From Sphingomonas sp. BGYR3 (GTDB lineage: Bacteria > Pseudomonadota > Alphaproteobacteria > Sphingomonadales > Sphingomonadaceae), in NCBI RefSeq assembly GCF_025153455.1, contig NZ_JANZNT010000001.1, positions 62,001-126,000 of the forward strand: 64,000 nucleotides of DNA, read 5' to 3'. Positions 6,573-15,424 of the stretch are shown in pieces (positions within the stretch are counted from its first letter, which is position 1; the number at the start of each line of letters is the position of its first letter). The translations under genes were made by a program, and so were the position numbers. Under the pieces are notes generated by a model. That model saw only the letters and a program-made list of their open reading frames with translations. It was not told where the DNA came from and searched no databases.

Positions 6573-8807
6573 ATGCCGAGTGACCTGACCGATCCCTTCA
6601 ATCACATTATCGACCATCCGTTCGACAGTGCGCTGTCCGAACGCTATCTGGTCTATGCGTTGTCGACGATCACGGCGCGCTCCCTGCCGGATGTGCGCGA
6701 CGGGTTGAAACCGGTGCATCGGCGCCTGCTCTGGGCGATGCGTCAGCTCCGCCTCGATCCCAATCAGGCGTACAAGAAATCGGCCCGCGTCGTTGGCGAC
6801 GTAATCGGCAAATATCACCCGCATGGCGACCAGTCGGTCTATGACGCCATGGTGCGCCTGGCGCAGGATTTCGCGCTTCGATATCCGCTGGTCGACGGGC
6901 AGGGCAATTTTGGCAACATCGACGGCGATAATGCCGCCGCCTATCGCTATACCGAGGCGCGGCTGACGCAGGTCGCCATCGACCTGATGGCGGGGCTGGA
7001 CGAGGATGCGGCCGATTTCCGCCCCACCTATAATGGCGAGGAACAGGAGCCCGAACTGTTCCCTGGCCTGTTCCCCAATCTGCTGGCCAATGGTGCGGCC
7101 GGCATCGCGGTCGGCATGGCGACCAGCATCCCGCCCCATAATGCTGCCGAAATCCTGGACGCCGCCATTGCGCTGATCGACAATCCCGACGCCGATGTGC
7201 TGGACCATGTGCGCGGCCCCGATCTGCCCACGGGCGGCCAGATCGTGGACAGTCCGGCGATGATCGCCGAGGCATATGCCACCGGTCGCGGCGGCTTTCG
7301 CGTGCGGGCGCGCTGGTCGGTGGAGGAACTGGGCCGGGGCACCTGGGTCGCGATCGTCACCGAAATCCCGTACGGCGTGCAGAAGGGCAAGTTGATCGAA
7401 CAGATTGCGGCGCTGATCAACGACCGCAAATTCCCGATCCTGGCCGATGTGCGCGACGAAAGCGCCGAGGATATCCGCATCGTGCTGGAACCGCGCAGCC
7501 GGACGGTCGATGCTGCGATGATGATGGATGGCCTATTCCGGCTGACCGATCTGGAAAGCCGGTTTCCGCTCAACCTCAATGTGCTGGACAAGGATCGCAC
7601 GCCGCGCGTGATGAGCCTGGCTCAGGCGATCCGGGCCTGGGTCGATCATCAGTTCGTGGTGCTGCGCCGCCGGACCGAACATCGGCTGACGCGGATTGCC
7701 GACCGGATGGAACTGGTTTCCGGGTACATCATCGCCTTCCTCAATCTTGACCGCGTGATCGAGATCATTCGGACCGAAGATGAGCCAAAGCCGGTCATGA
7801 TGGCCGAGTTCGACCTGACCGATCGTCAGGCCGAGGCGATCCTGAACATGCGGCTTCGTTCCTTGCGAAAGCTGGAGGAGATGGAGCTGCGCCGCGAGCG
7901 GGAGGCGCTGGAAAAGGAACAGGCGGAGCTGAACCTGCTACTCGGCAGCGAGGCTCGGCAGCGGACCCGGATGAAGCGGGACATGGCTGCGATCCGCGGA
8001 CGTTATGGCCCCGACACCGAGCTTGGCCGCCGCCGTACCGTGATCGAGGAAGCGGCCGCGGCGCGCGAAATCCCGCTGGAGGCGATGATCGAGCGCGAGC
8101 CGATTACCGTCATCCTGTCGCAGCGCGGCTGGATCCGGGCGATGAAGGGCCATGTCGATCTCGGCTCGTCCGACGCGCTGAAGTTCAAGGAAGGCGACGG
8201 CCCCCGTCTGGCGTTTCATGCTCAGACAACGGACAAGCTGCTGCTCGCATCCGATCGGGGCCGGTTCTACACGCTGGCGGCGGACAAGCTGCCCGGTGGC
8301 CGGGGCTTTGGCGAGCCGGTGCGGCTGATGATCGATCTGGAGGGCGAGATTGCGGCGCTGCTGCCGGCCAGCGCGGGCGAACGATTGCTGCTGGCCGCCA
8401 GCGATGGCCGCGGTTTCGTCGTGCGTTCGGCCGAGGTGCTGGCCGAAACGCGCAAGGGCAAGCAGGTGGTGACTCCGCGTGCCGGTGCCACCCTTGTGGT
8501 CGTGCGGCCTGTCGGGCCGGATGACGATTATGTCGCGGTGATGGGTGATAATCGCCGGTTGCTGGTCTTTCCCCTGTCCGAACTCGCCGAAATGACGCGG
8601 GGGCAGGGTGTGCAGCTTCAACGGTACCGGGACGGCGGGATGGCCGATGCCCGCACCTTCCGGTTTGAACAGGGCCTCAGCTGGACGATGGGCGGCGAAC
8701 AGGGGCGGACGCGGACCGAATCCGACCTTGGCCCCTGGCGCGCAGCACGCGGCGCGGCAGGTCGTTCTCCGCCGACCGGATTTCCCAGGGACAACCGGTT
8801 TGGCTGA
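6573..8807 (+). CDS. parC: DNA topoisomerase IV subunit A
   Basis: The 744-residue breakage-reunion subunit of topoisomerase IV, which decatenates daughter chromosomes with ParE. It opens with SERYLVYALSTITARSLPDVRDGLKPVHRR split by the usual spacing, has the catalytic tyrosine in AAAYRYTEARL (approximately Y126), and a C-terminal beta-pinwheel with repeated blade motifs (for example GRFYTLAADKLPGGRG). The arrangement favours ParC over GyrA: the C-terminal domain is short and ends in the alphaproteobacterial type tail TGFPRDNRFG. At the quinolone-contact position equivalent to E. coli ParC Ser80 there is Gln (HGDQSVYDAM, about residue 87). No operon partner is close. Confidence 0.95.
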   Translation: MPSDLTDPFNHIIDHPFDSALSERYLVYALSTITARSLPDVRDGLKPVHRRLLWAMRQLRLDPNQAYKKSARVVGDVIGKYHPHGDQSVYDAMVRLAQDFALRYPLVDGQGNFGNIDGDNAAAYRYTEARLTQVAIDLMAGLDEDAADFRPTYNGEEQEPELFPGLFPNLLANGAAGIAVGMATSIPPHNAAEILDAAIALIDNPDADVLDHVRGPDLPTGGQIVDSPAMIAEAYATGRGGFRVRARWSVEELGRGTWVAIVTEIPYGVQKGKLIEQIAALINDRKFPILADVRDESAEDIRIVLEPRSRTVDAAMMMDGLFRLTDLESRFPLNLNVLDKDRTPRVMSLAQAIRAWVDHQFVVLRRRTEHRLTRIADRMELVSGYIIAFLNLDRVIEIIRTEDEPKPVMMAEFDLTDRQAEAILNMRLRSLRKLEEMELRREREALEKEQAELNLLLGSEARQRTRMKRDMAAIRGRYGPDTELGRRRTVIEEAAAAREIPLEAMIEREPITVILSQRGWIRAMKGHVDLGSSDALKFKEGDGPRLAFHAQTTDKLLLASDRGRFYTLAADKLPGGRGFGEPVRLMIDLEGEIAALLPASAGERLLLAASDGRGFVVRSAEVLAETRKGKQVVTPRAGATLVVVRPVGPDDDYVAVMGDNRRLLVFPLSELAEMTRGQGVQLQRYRDGGMADARTFRFEQGLSWTMGGEQGRTRTESDLGPWRAARGAAGRSPPTGFPRDNRFG

Positions 8808-8828
8808 ATGGGCGGGCTTCAGGCCGCT

Positions 8829-8840
8829 TTAACCATTTAA
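8829..8840 (+). promoter_or_regulatory. TTAACCAT motif (CtrA half-site-like) upstream of GGDEF-EAL gene
   Basis: TTAACCAT occupies 8829-8836 and is followed at once by TTAA, 18-30 bases before the start codon of the GGDEF-EAL gene. TTAACCAT is the half-site reported for CtrA in several alphaproteobacteria; the full TTAA-N7-TTAA spacing is not met here. Low-confidence motif call. Confidence 0.3.
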
Positions 8841-8858
8841 CGCTAACAGGGCATGGTG

Positions 8859-10568
8859 ATGAACCTGTTTGGCTTGATCGGCGCAAAGTCCGCAGATCTC
8901 CCGGCACCTGTTGCCGGCGGGTCCATCCGGTCGCCTGCGCCATTGCCGGCCACAAGCTTCATCGATCTGCTGCCGGTTCCGGCGGCTATCGTGTTCCGCA
9001 ATTCGGACGCGCTGTCGGCGACGGCGCGCAATCCGCTGTTCCAGCATGTCTTTTCGGATGAGGCGCGGCTCGGTTCGCTGCTGGACAGCCAGCGGCACCG
9101 GTTCGACCGCCTGCTCGATGGCGCGCGGGCGTTCGAACGGTTCGACTGGCAGACCGGGGATCCCGTCGACAGCCGGCATTATGAGGTGACACTGTCCCGG
9201 ATGGGGCCGGACATTGCGGACCGTTGCCTGGTAACCCTGCTCGACCGGACCGCCGAATTGCGGACGGAGCGGTCGCTTCGCCGGGAAATGATGACCGACA
9301 GCCTGACCGGACTGCCCAACCGGGCCGGGTTCGCCGATTTGCTTGACGAGCGGGCGCTGAGCGAGGCGGGTGGACGCTTTGCGGTGCTCGGCCTGAACCT
9401 CGACAGGTTCAGCCGCGTCAACGCCTGCATGGGCGGCATTGTCGGCGACGAACTGCTCATTTCGGTCGCCCGGCGGCTCAAGGGCGCGTTGAGGGCAGGC
9501 GACGTGCTGGCCCGGACGGGTGGTGACGAATTTGCCATCCTGATGCGCCTGGATGACGGCCCGGCCGACGCGATGCGGGTTGCCGGACGCATCGAAAGCG
9601 CGCTGTCGACTCCGTTCCGCCTGTCCGATTTCGATATCCGGGTGGCGTGTTCCATCGGGATCGCGATGGGGGACATGGGCGATGGCGATGGCGAAACGCT
9701 GATCCGCTACGCCCAGTTCGCGGTCAAGCGGTCGAAAAAGACGGGCTCGACCGAGATATACGCGCCCAGCGCGTTCGATGTGGTGCGCACGGAATTCAGC
9801 ATCGAAACCGCACTGCGCCGTGCGATCGACCATGGCGGCCTGACCCTGGCGTTCCAGCCGATCTGCGACCTGGCGACCGGCCGTATCCGTTCATTCGAGG
9901 CTCTCGCCCGCTGGTCGGACGATGAGGGGCGCCCGATCTCGCCCGCCGACTTCATACCGGTGGCCGAGGAATCGGGGCTGATCGTACCGTTGGGCCGCTG
10001 GGCGATCGACGAGGCGGTGCGGCAGATCGCCGAATGGGATTCAACGCTCGGCCGCGATGCCGGGGTAAATGTTGCAGTCAACCTGTCGGCGATTCAGATC
10101 CACCGGGACGAGGTCGTGCCGCTGGTCGGTCAGGCGCTGAGCCAGCATGGGGTGCAGGGCAACCGCCTGACCATCGAACTGACCGAAAGCGCGATCATCA
10201 CTGACCCGGACCGGGCGATCGATACGCTGGACGGGCTGAAATCGCTGGGCGCTTCACTGGCGATGGATGATTTCGGCACCGGTTACTCCAACCTTGCCTA
10301 TCTGCAGCGGCTGCCGATCGACACGCTCAAAATCGACCGCAGTTTCATCACCGACATGCTGACCGACCGGGACAAGGTTGCCATCGTGCGCGCCATCCTG
10401 TCGCTGGCTCAGACGCTCAACATGACGACTACGGCCGAGGGGATCGAGAACCGCGAGGTCGAACAGACGCTGGCAGCGCTGGGCTGCACCATGGGGCAGG
10501 GCTATTATTATTCGCGCCCGCTGCCCCCGGCCGATGCGCTGTCGTTCCTGCGTTCCCGCAACAATTGA
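8859..10568 (+). CDS. Diguanylate cyclase / phosphodiesterase (GGDEF-EAL)
   Basis: A roughly 570-residue cyclic-di-GMP enzyme. The N-terminal 130 residues look like a PAS-type sensor without membrane segments, followed by a GGDEF domain with an intact RTGGDEFAIL active site and an EAL domain with SFEALARW, the ELTES block, the DDFGTGYSNL loop and TLKIDRSFI, all needed for hydrolysis. Both activities could therefore be present; which one dominates cannot be told. Start: ATG 8859 has an AGGG seven bases before it; ATG 8853, two codons upstream, is also possible. The 3' end overlaps the convergent cca gene by 61 bases. Confidence 0.92.
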   Translation: MNLFGLIGAKSADLPAPVAGGSIRSPAPLPATSFIDLLPVPAAIVFRNSDALSATARNPLFQHVFSDEARLGSLLDSQRHRFDRLLDGARAFERFDWQTGDPVDSRHYEVTLSRMGPDIADRCLVTLLDRTAELRTERSLRREMMTDSLTGLPNRAGFADLLDERALSEAGGRFAVLGLNLDRFSRVNACMGGIVGDELLISVARRLKGALRAGDVLARTGGDEFAILMRLDDGPADAMRVAGRIESALSTPFRLSDFDIRVACSIGIAMGDMGDGDGETLIRYAQFAVKRSKKTGSTEIYAPSAFDVVRTEFSIETALRRAIDHGGLTLAFQPICDLATGRIRSFEALARWSDDEGRPISPADFIPVAEESGLIVPLGRWAIDEAVRQIAEWDSTLGRDAGVNVAVNLSAIQIHRDEVVPLVGQALSQHGVQGNRLTIELTESAIITDPDRAIDTLDGLKSLGASLAMDDFGTGYSNLAYLQRLPIDTLKIDRSFITDMLTDRDKVAIVRAILSLAQTLNMTTTAEGIENREVEQTLAALGCTMGQGYYYSRPLPPADALSFLRSRNN

Positions 10569-11743
10569 TCCACCACATCGCGGGCGATGGCCATGGCCCG
10601 CTCATCGTCAGGAAAGCCTTCGTCCAGCCAGCGCCGCTCGGTCCGCTTCAGCGCAGCGGCGACATCCGGCCCCCGGCTCAATCCCAGTTCGATCAGCGTG
10701 CCGCCCGACACGGGCAGGCGGGGCGGCATCCAGTCCGCGATTGCGCGCGCGCCCTCTGCATCGTCGTTTAGCAGCAGCCGGTCCGTCGCCAGTTCGACGC
10801 CGATGCGCGACGCCAACGGCCGGGGCGCATCGTCAAGCGGGACAATGGCGCTGGCCATGCGCTTGCGCTGAGCATTGGATAGCCGCAGCCGGGCCGCCAC
10901 GCCTTCGACCGCCTTTGCATCGCGGGGCAGCACCGCCGTCAACCGGCGCACCGGGTCTGGAGCCACCCCCGCCGCATCCTCTGCCGCGATCAGCCTGGGC
11001 AGCGCCGCGATCCCGCTTGCATCGATTTCCGGCAGCACTGGCGCGAAAATGCCGCTGGCGTACATCAACGCCATGGTTTCTACCGCGCGTGGCGCGACCA
11101 GCAGCTTCAGCATCTCTGCCGCCACCCGCTCGCGGGAAAGGGCCATCAGGTCATTGGCCCGGGCCACGCACGCCGCCAGCCCCTCGGCATCCGGCGCATC
11201 CCCGAACCGCGCCAGAAAGCGAAAGAAGCGCAGGATGCGCAAATGATCCTCGGCAATGCGGGTCAACGCATCGCCGATGAACCGCACTTGCCGCACGGCC
11301 AGGTCGTCCAGCCCGCCAAAATAATCGTGAATCTCGCCCGATACCGGATCGGCGTACAGGGCGTTGATCGTGAAATCGCGCCGCGCCGCGTCCTCCCGCC
11401 AGTCCGTGGAGTAGGCGATGGTGGCATGGCGCCCGTCGGTGGACACGTCCCGCCGCAGCGTCGTGATCTCGATCGGCCCGCTGTCGAGCACGGCCGTCAC
11501 CGTCCCATGGGCGATGCCGGTGGGCACCACGCGGATATCGGCTTCTTTCAGCCGAGCCATGACCGCTTCGGGCAGCAGCCGGGTGGCAATGTCGATATCG
11601 GCTACGGGCAGGCCCAGGATGGTGTCGCGAACGGCACCGCCGACATATCGGCTCTCGCCCTGTTCGGCGCCGATGATGCGCGTCAGTGCTGCAAGGCCGG
11701 AACGCTCGCGCCACGGGGCGGGGGGAAGGTGGGTTGGCGTCAT
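10508..11743 (-). CDS. cca: CCA tRNA nucleotidyltransferase / poly(A) polymerase-family protein
   Basis: A class II nucleotidyltransferase of about 411 residues that adds or repairs the 3' CCA of tRNAs. The catalytic head shows YVGGAVRDTILG and the metal-binding DIDIAT, then TVTAVLDSGPIEITTLRRD, RRDFTINAL and the RNA-binding motif HLRILRFFRFLARF. I chose ATG 11743 because it overlaps the TGA of the upstream CoA pyrophosphatase gene (ATGA, 11740-11743) and homology starts just after; longer in-frame extension upstream is not convincing. It is the last gene of a three-gene run with DUF1285 and NUDIX, and its end is antisense to the end of the GGDEF-EAL gene. Confidence 0.93.
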   Translation of the reverse strand: MTPTHLPPAPWRERSGLAALTRIIGAEQGESRYVGGAVRDTILGLPVADIDIATRLLPEAVMARLKEADIRVVPTGIAHGTVTAVLDSGPIEITTLRRDVSTDGRHATIAYSTDWREDAARRDFTINALYADPVSGEIHDYFGGLDDLAVRQVRFIGDALTRIAEDHLRILRFFRFLARFGDAPDAEGLAACVARANDLMALSRERVAAEMLKLLVAPRAVETMALMYASGIFAPVLPEIDASGIAALPRLIAAEDAAGVAPDPVRRLTAVLPRDAKAVEGVAARLRLSNAQRKRMASAIVPLDDAPRPLASRIGVELATDRLLLNDDAEGARAIADWMPPRLPVSGGTLIELGLSRGPDVAAALKRTERRWLDEGFPDDERAMAIARDVVDQLLRERRNDSASAGGSGRE

Positions 11744-12351
11744 GGCAATCGAAAGGTCCGTAACCGGTGGGAAAGAGCAACAAACATGGCGGCAGTCGCC
11801 CCCCAGATATAGCGATCGGGCCAGTCGATCTCGACATAATGCCGCTCGATGCCCTGCCACATCCGGCTTGCGCGGCGATGCCGGGCGGGATCGATCGCGA
11901 TATCGAGGGGCACTTCGAACCAGTCACTGACTTCTGCCTCGGCCGGGATCAGAGGCAGATCGGGCGGGGTAACCCCGATGATCGGGCTGACCGCGTATCC
12001 GGTGACCGTCCGATAGGGGGACAGTTCGCCCACCAGCTGCACCTTTGATGGCGGCAGGGCGATTTCTTCCTGCGCCTCGCGCAGCGCGGCTGCGGCAGCA
12101 TCGCGGTCATCCGGGTCGATCCGGCCGCCGGGAAAGGCGACCTGCCCGGCATGACGGCTCAGCGTCGACGTCCGCTGGGTCAGGATCACGCCGGGACGCG
12201 GCCGATCCGTAATCGCGATCAGCACCGCAGCGGGAACGGCATCCCGTGCGCGCACCGGCGATGGCGCATCATCGCCATGCGGGCCGGGGAAAACATCGTC
12301 GGCCGTCTCCGCCAGCGCCCGCCCTAATCGTTCGGCAAGCAGTGCAGTCAT
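11740..12351 (-). CDS. CoA pyrophosphatase-type NUDIX hydrolase
   Basis: A 203-residue NUDIX hydrolase. The NUDIX box is visible as GGRIDPDDRD followed by ALREAQEEIAL, and it is preceded by LTQRTSTLSRHAGQVAFPGG, the signature that marks the CoA pyrophosphatase (NudL-like) subgroup. It should cleave CoA or acyl-CoA into phosphopantetheine derivatives and 3',5'-ADP in the cytoplasm. Start ATG 12351 overlaps the TGA of the DUF1285 gene and its own stop overlaps the cca start, so all three are tightly coupled. This DUF1285-NUDIX-cca order is a common alphaproteobacterial arrangement. Confidence 0.9.
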   Translation of the reverse strand: MTALLAERLGRALAETADDVFPGPHGDDAPSPVRARDAVPAAVLIAITDRPRPGVILTQRTSTLSRHAGQVAFPGGRIDPDDRDAAAAALREAQEEIALPPSKVQLVGELSPYRTVTGYAVSPIIGVTPPDLPLIPAEAEVSDWFEVPLDIAIDPARHRRASRMWQGIERHYVEIDWPDRYIWGATAAMFVALSHRLRTFRLP

Positions 12352-12911
12352 GACGCGACCAAAGGGAAATGCACCCCGTTGCTCCAGATACCGGGAATGT
12401 CGCCATCCCCGCTGACCGCCAGTTCGGCCAGCTCGTAATAAACCGGACGCGCGATCAATGCCTCCAGCCCCGACCGGACATGCAGATAGGGGCGCGGCCC
12501 ATCCACGGCATCTGCAACCCGCAAGGGGTGCTCCGCATCCAGCGGCGCCAGATCCCCGGTGTTCAGGCGAAACGCAATTTTTGCCGACGGTCCGTCCCCC
12601 TCACGCGCCATGCCGGTTGCGACAAAGGGCGCGTCCTCGACGACGATGGTCAGCTTCTCCACCGGCGTCACAAGGACGTGGCTGCCATCGGCCTCTCGCC
12701 GCAACAGGGTGGAAAACAGTCGGACCATCGCCTCTCGACCGATCGGGCTGCCCTGGTGATACCAGGTGCCGTCCCGCGCAATACGCATTTCGCTGTCGCC
12801 GCAATGGGGCGGATTCCATTGTTCGACCGGTGGCAAGCGGCGTTCGGCGACCAGCCGGGCGATCTCTGGCATCGACAGCCGGTCGAGATCGGGGGGCGGG
12901 GGCATCGGCAT
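12348..12911 (-). CDS. DUF1285 domain-containing protein
   Basis: A 187-residue cytoplasmic protein that I recognise as DUF1285 from RDGTWYHQGSPIGREAMVRLF followed by LVTPVEKLTIVVEDAPF, a fold with no assigned reaction. It is full length, with a proline-rich start (MPMPPPPDLDRL). It heads the DUF1285-NUDIX-cca run and overlaps the NUDIX start by four bases. An inner ATG at 12905 is also possible. Context with nucleotide/tRNA enzymes gives no clear function. Confidence 0.85.
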   Translation of the reverse strand: MPMPPPPDLDRLSMPEIARLVAERRLPPVEQWNPPHCGDSEMRIARDGTWYHQGSPIGREAMVRLFSTLLRREADGSHVLVTPVEKLTIVVEDAPFVATGMAREGDGPSAKIAFRLNTGDLAPLDAEHPLRVADAVDGPRPYLHVRSGLEALIARPVYYELAELAVSGDGDIPGIWSNGVHFPLVAS

Positions 12912-12950
12912 GACCTGCCTGTTATCGCTTGCGGCGGCCGGGCGAAAGGG

Positions 12951-13475
12951 TCAGCGGATGCCCGTCCGCGCGATCACCATGCCCGCACCCGTCGGCACGC
13001 CTGTTCCGCGTGCCAGCAGACGGCGCCGCTCGAACGGCCCGGGGAGCCGCCATTCGCCGGTTCGCTCGTCGGAAAAGCCGTGAAACCGGCCATAATATTC
13101 GGGATCGCCGATCAGCATCAGCGCATCGGCGCCCGGCAGGTCCGACCGGCCCGCCGCATCAAGGCACGCGGTCATCAGCCGCTGGCCCAGCCCGCGCCCC
13201 TGAATGCCCGGATCGACCGCCACAGGCCCCACCATGGTCATCGGCACGTTCCCGCCGCCATCCAGCGCAAGCGCCACCGGCCAAGCCTGGATCGATCCGA
13301 TCAGCGTCCCGTCCGCGTCGGCAATGCCCAGGCTGAACGCTTCAATGACCGGCGAACCCTGTCGGACGCGATAGGCCGTCCGGTTGCGCCGATCGCTGCC
13401 GAACGCCCGGTCGAGCAGGGCATCGACCTGAACATCGGAAAAATCGGACAGGGGGGACAGGGCCGACACCGTCAT
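12951..13475 (-). CDS. GNAT family N-acetyltransferase
   Basis: A 174-residue acetyltransferase of the GNAT fold, similar to YhbS-type proteins. The acetyl-CoA binding motif A is GPVAVDPGIQGRGLGQRLM, followed by the motif B region LIGDPEYYGRFHGF, where GDPEYYxRFGF-like text is typical of the YhbS group. The substrate is unknown. ATG 13475 has AAAGG eight bases upstream; two TTG codons further upstream are less likely starts. It is transcribed toward the DUF1285 gene with a 39-base gap, so it may be the first gene of that unit. Confidence 0.86.
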   Translation of the reverse strand: MTVSALSPLSDFSDVQVDALLDRAFGSDRRNRTAYRVRQGSPVIEAFSLGIADADGTLIGSIQAWPVALALDGGGNVPMTMVGPVAVDPGIQGRGLGQRLMTACLDAAGRSDLPGADALMLIGDPEYYGRFHGFSDERTGEWRLPGPFERRRLLARGTGVPTGAGMVIARTGIR

Positions 13476-13573
13476 CAACAACGCCTTTGCTGGCCCGCAT
13501 GGACGCGGGCGGCGGCGCGCCTTAGCGTGTCGTCGTCCCGAACGAAAGCGTCTTGGTGCAAAGGATAAACGCG

Positions 13574-14206
13574 ATGCTGCTGCATGATTCCGCCTGGGCG
13601 CCCAGTCCGCGAAAGGTGCGGATGTTTCTGGCGGAAAAGGGGATTGAGGTGCCGACCCGCACCGTCGATCTGCGCATTGGCGAACAGCTGGGCAGCGAGT
13701 ATCTCCTCATCAATCCCACCGGAGCCGTGCCCGCCCTGCAATTCGATGATGGCGAGGTGCTGACCGAAGCCACCGCAATCTGCCGGTATTTTGAGGCTTT
13801 GCATCCCGAACCGCCGCTTTTCGGCGCCGATGCCCGCTCGATTGCGCGCATCGAATGCTGGACCCGCCGTGTCGAGCAGGAAGGCTATGCCGCCTGCGTC
13901 TATGCCTTTCGCAATGGCAATCCCGCCTTTGCCGATCGTGCCCTGTCGGGTGCGTGGCCGACGATGCCGCAGATTCAGGAACTGGTTGCGCGAGCAGCGG
14001 CGATGTGGACCTGCTTTGTCGAGTTGCTCGATCAGCGGTTGTCCGGCTCGCCCTGGATTGCGGGCGAGGCCTTCAGCTATGCCGATATCACCGCATTCGT
14101 GACCATCGGTTTTGCAAGGCCGGCACGCCTGCCTGTGCCCAATACGGCCGCCAATCTGCAACGCTGGCTGGCGGCGGTCGGCGCGCGGCCCAGCGCATCC
14201 GCCTGA
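13574..14206 (+). CDS. Glutathione S-transferase family protein
   Basis: A 210-residue GST with thioredoxin-like N-terminal domain (SPRKVRMFLAEKG, then NPTGAVPALQFDDGEVLTEATAI, the cis-Pro and glutathione-contacting segments) and an all-helical C-terminal domain ending with SPWIAGEAFSYADITAFV, the N-capping box. It conjugates or reduces electrophiles with glutathione in the cytoplasm; the substrate class cannot be told. ATG 13574 is preceded by AAAGGA and matches the family start; an upstream in-frame TTG at 13553 is not needed. Divergent from the GNAT gene. Confidence 0.9.
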   Translation: MLLHDSAWAPSPRKVRMFLAEKGIEVPTRTVDLRIGEQLGSEYLLINPTGAVPALQFDDGEVLTEATAICRYFEALHPEPPLFGADARSIARIECWTRRVEQEGYAACVYAFRNGNPAFADRALSGAWPTMPQIQELVARAAAMWTCFVELLDQRLSGSPWIAGEAFSYADITAFVTIGFARPARLPVPNTAANLQRWLAAVGARPSASA

Positions 14207-14246
14207 ACCGACCGCACCGCCATTGCGGCCGGGCGCGCCGCCGCTT

Positions 14247-14657
14247 ATGGGGCGCACCACAGCTTCATTGGGTAAAAGGGTCGTATTGGTGCAGGATCGT
14301 TTGCAGTTGCAGGTGTCGGACCTGGAGGTCGATGTCCTGACGGGCGTCTATTCCGAGGAAACGCATCTGGCCCAGCCGCTGCGCATTTCAATCTCGGTCG
14401 ATCTGGAATGTCCGGATTTCTATGCGCCCGATACGCCGCTGGATGCATCCAAAAGCTATCTTGACCTGAAACAGGCGGCGACCATGCTGCCCCAGGGCGT
14501 GCATTTTACACTGATCGAGGGCGTGGCCGATCATATCGCCCAGACCCTGTTCACCCAGGATGAACGGGTACGACGGGTGGAAATCCGCATCGTCAAACTC
14601 GCCATTGCAGAGGCGGGCGAATCAATCGGCATCACGCTGGTCCGGCATCGCCGGTGA
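14247..14657 (+). CDS. folB: Dihydroneopterin aldolase
   Basis: A 136-residue FolB enzyme of folate synthesis, which cleaves 7,8-dihydroneopterin to the hydroxymethyl pterin. Recognisable parts are LQLQVSDLEVDVLTGVYSEE, the central DYxxL-like SYLDLKQAA segment and LIEGVADHIAQTL with the conserved glutamate, then VEIRIVKLAIAEAGESIGI. ATG 14247 gives a normal length; a GTG at 14289 is an alternative. Its TGA overlaps the GTG start of a pteridine-reductase-like SDR (GTGA), so the two pterin genes are coupled. Confidence 0.88.
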   Translation: MGRTTASLGKRVVLVQDRLQLQVSDLEVDVLTGVYSEETHLAQPLRISISVDLECPDFYAPDTPLDASKSYLDLKQAATMLPQGVHFTLIEGVADHIAQTLFTQDERVRRVEIRIVKLAIAEAGESIGITLVRHRR

Positions 14658-15424
14658 CGGTCGTGCCGCCCGTCGCGCTGGTCACCGGCAGCGGAAGGCG
14701 GCTGGGCGCGGCGATCGCCGCCCGTCTGGCGGCGGCGGGCCATGCGATCGCCCTGCATGGCAAGGGGGACGGGCCGGTCGATCCTGAACTGGCTGACGTG
14801 CTAACTCGTCATGGCCATGGCCATGTTTGGTTCGCTGCCGATCTGGCCAATGCCGATCATGTCGCGGGCCTGATCGATCGGGTGTCGCACCATTTCGGGC
14901 GGCCGGTCGAGGTGCTGGTCAACAACGCATCGCTGTTTTCCGCGCATGACGGGGATACGGCGGATCACCGGGACATTCTGACCCATGTTGCGGTCAACAT
15001 GGCCGCGCCCGTCCTGCTGGCACAAGCGGTGGCGGCCGGTGCGGATGCAAAGCGCGGCGCGGCGGTCGTCAATATCCTGGATCAGCGGATTGCTCATCCG
15101 CCGCGGGATCAGCTGGCCTATACCCTGTCCAAACAGGCGCTGGCCGAGGCGACCCGGACGCTGGCCATCACCCTGGCTCCGCGCGTGCGGGTCAATGCCG
15201 TTGCGCCGGGCCTGACCCTGCCGACCGGGGATTACAGCGATGCGCAGATGCAGCGGCTGGGCGCCATGATGCCGCTCGGTCGCCTCGCCACGCCGCAGGA
15301 CATCGCAGATGCGGTCCTGTTCCTGGTTCAGGCGCGGGCCGTGACCGGTCAAACCCTGTTCGTCGACGGCGGGGCGGCGATGACTGTGTTCGACCGGGAT
15401 TTCGTGCACATGGCTGCTGACTGA
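14654..15424 (+). CDS. SDR family oxidoreductase, pteridine reductase / FolM-like
   Basis: A 256-residue short-chain dehydrogenase. The cofactor motif is TGSGRRLG (residues 11-18) with the arginine pair that favours NADPH, then NNAS at about 91. The catalytic set is Asp143 (NILDQ), Tyr156 and Lys160 (YTLSK). In ordinary SDRs position 143 is serine; aspartate there is characteristic of pteridine reductases such as PTR1 and FolM. Together with GTGA coupling to folB this supports a role in reducing dihydropterins. GTG 14654 is the start. The end carries part of a 16-bp tandem duplication. Confidence 0.85.
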   Translation: MTVVPPVALVTGSGRRLGAAIAARLAAAGHAIALHGKGDGPVDPELADVLTRHGHGHVWFAADLANADHVAGLIDRVSHHFGRPVEVLVNNASLFSAHDGDTADHRDILTHVAVNMAAPVLLAQAVAAGADAKRGAAVVNILDQRIAHPPRDQLAYTLSKQALAEATRTLAITLAPRVRVNAVAPGLTLPTGDYSDAQMQRLGAMMPLGRLATPQDIADAVLFLVQARAVTGQTLFVDGGAAMTVFDRDFVHMAAD

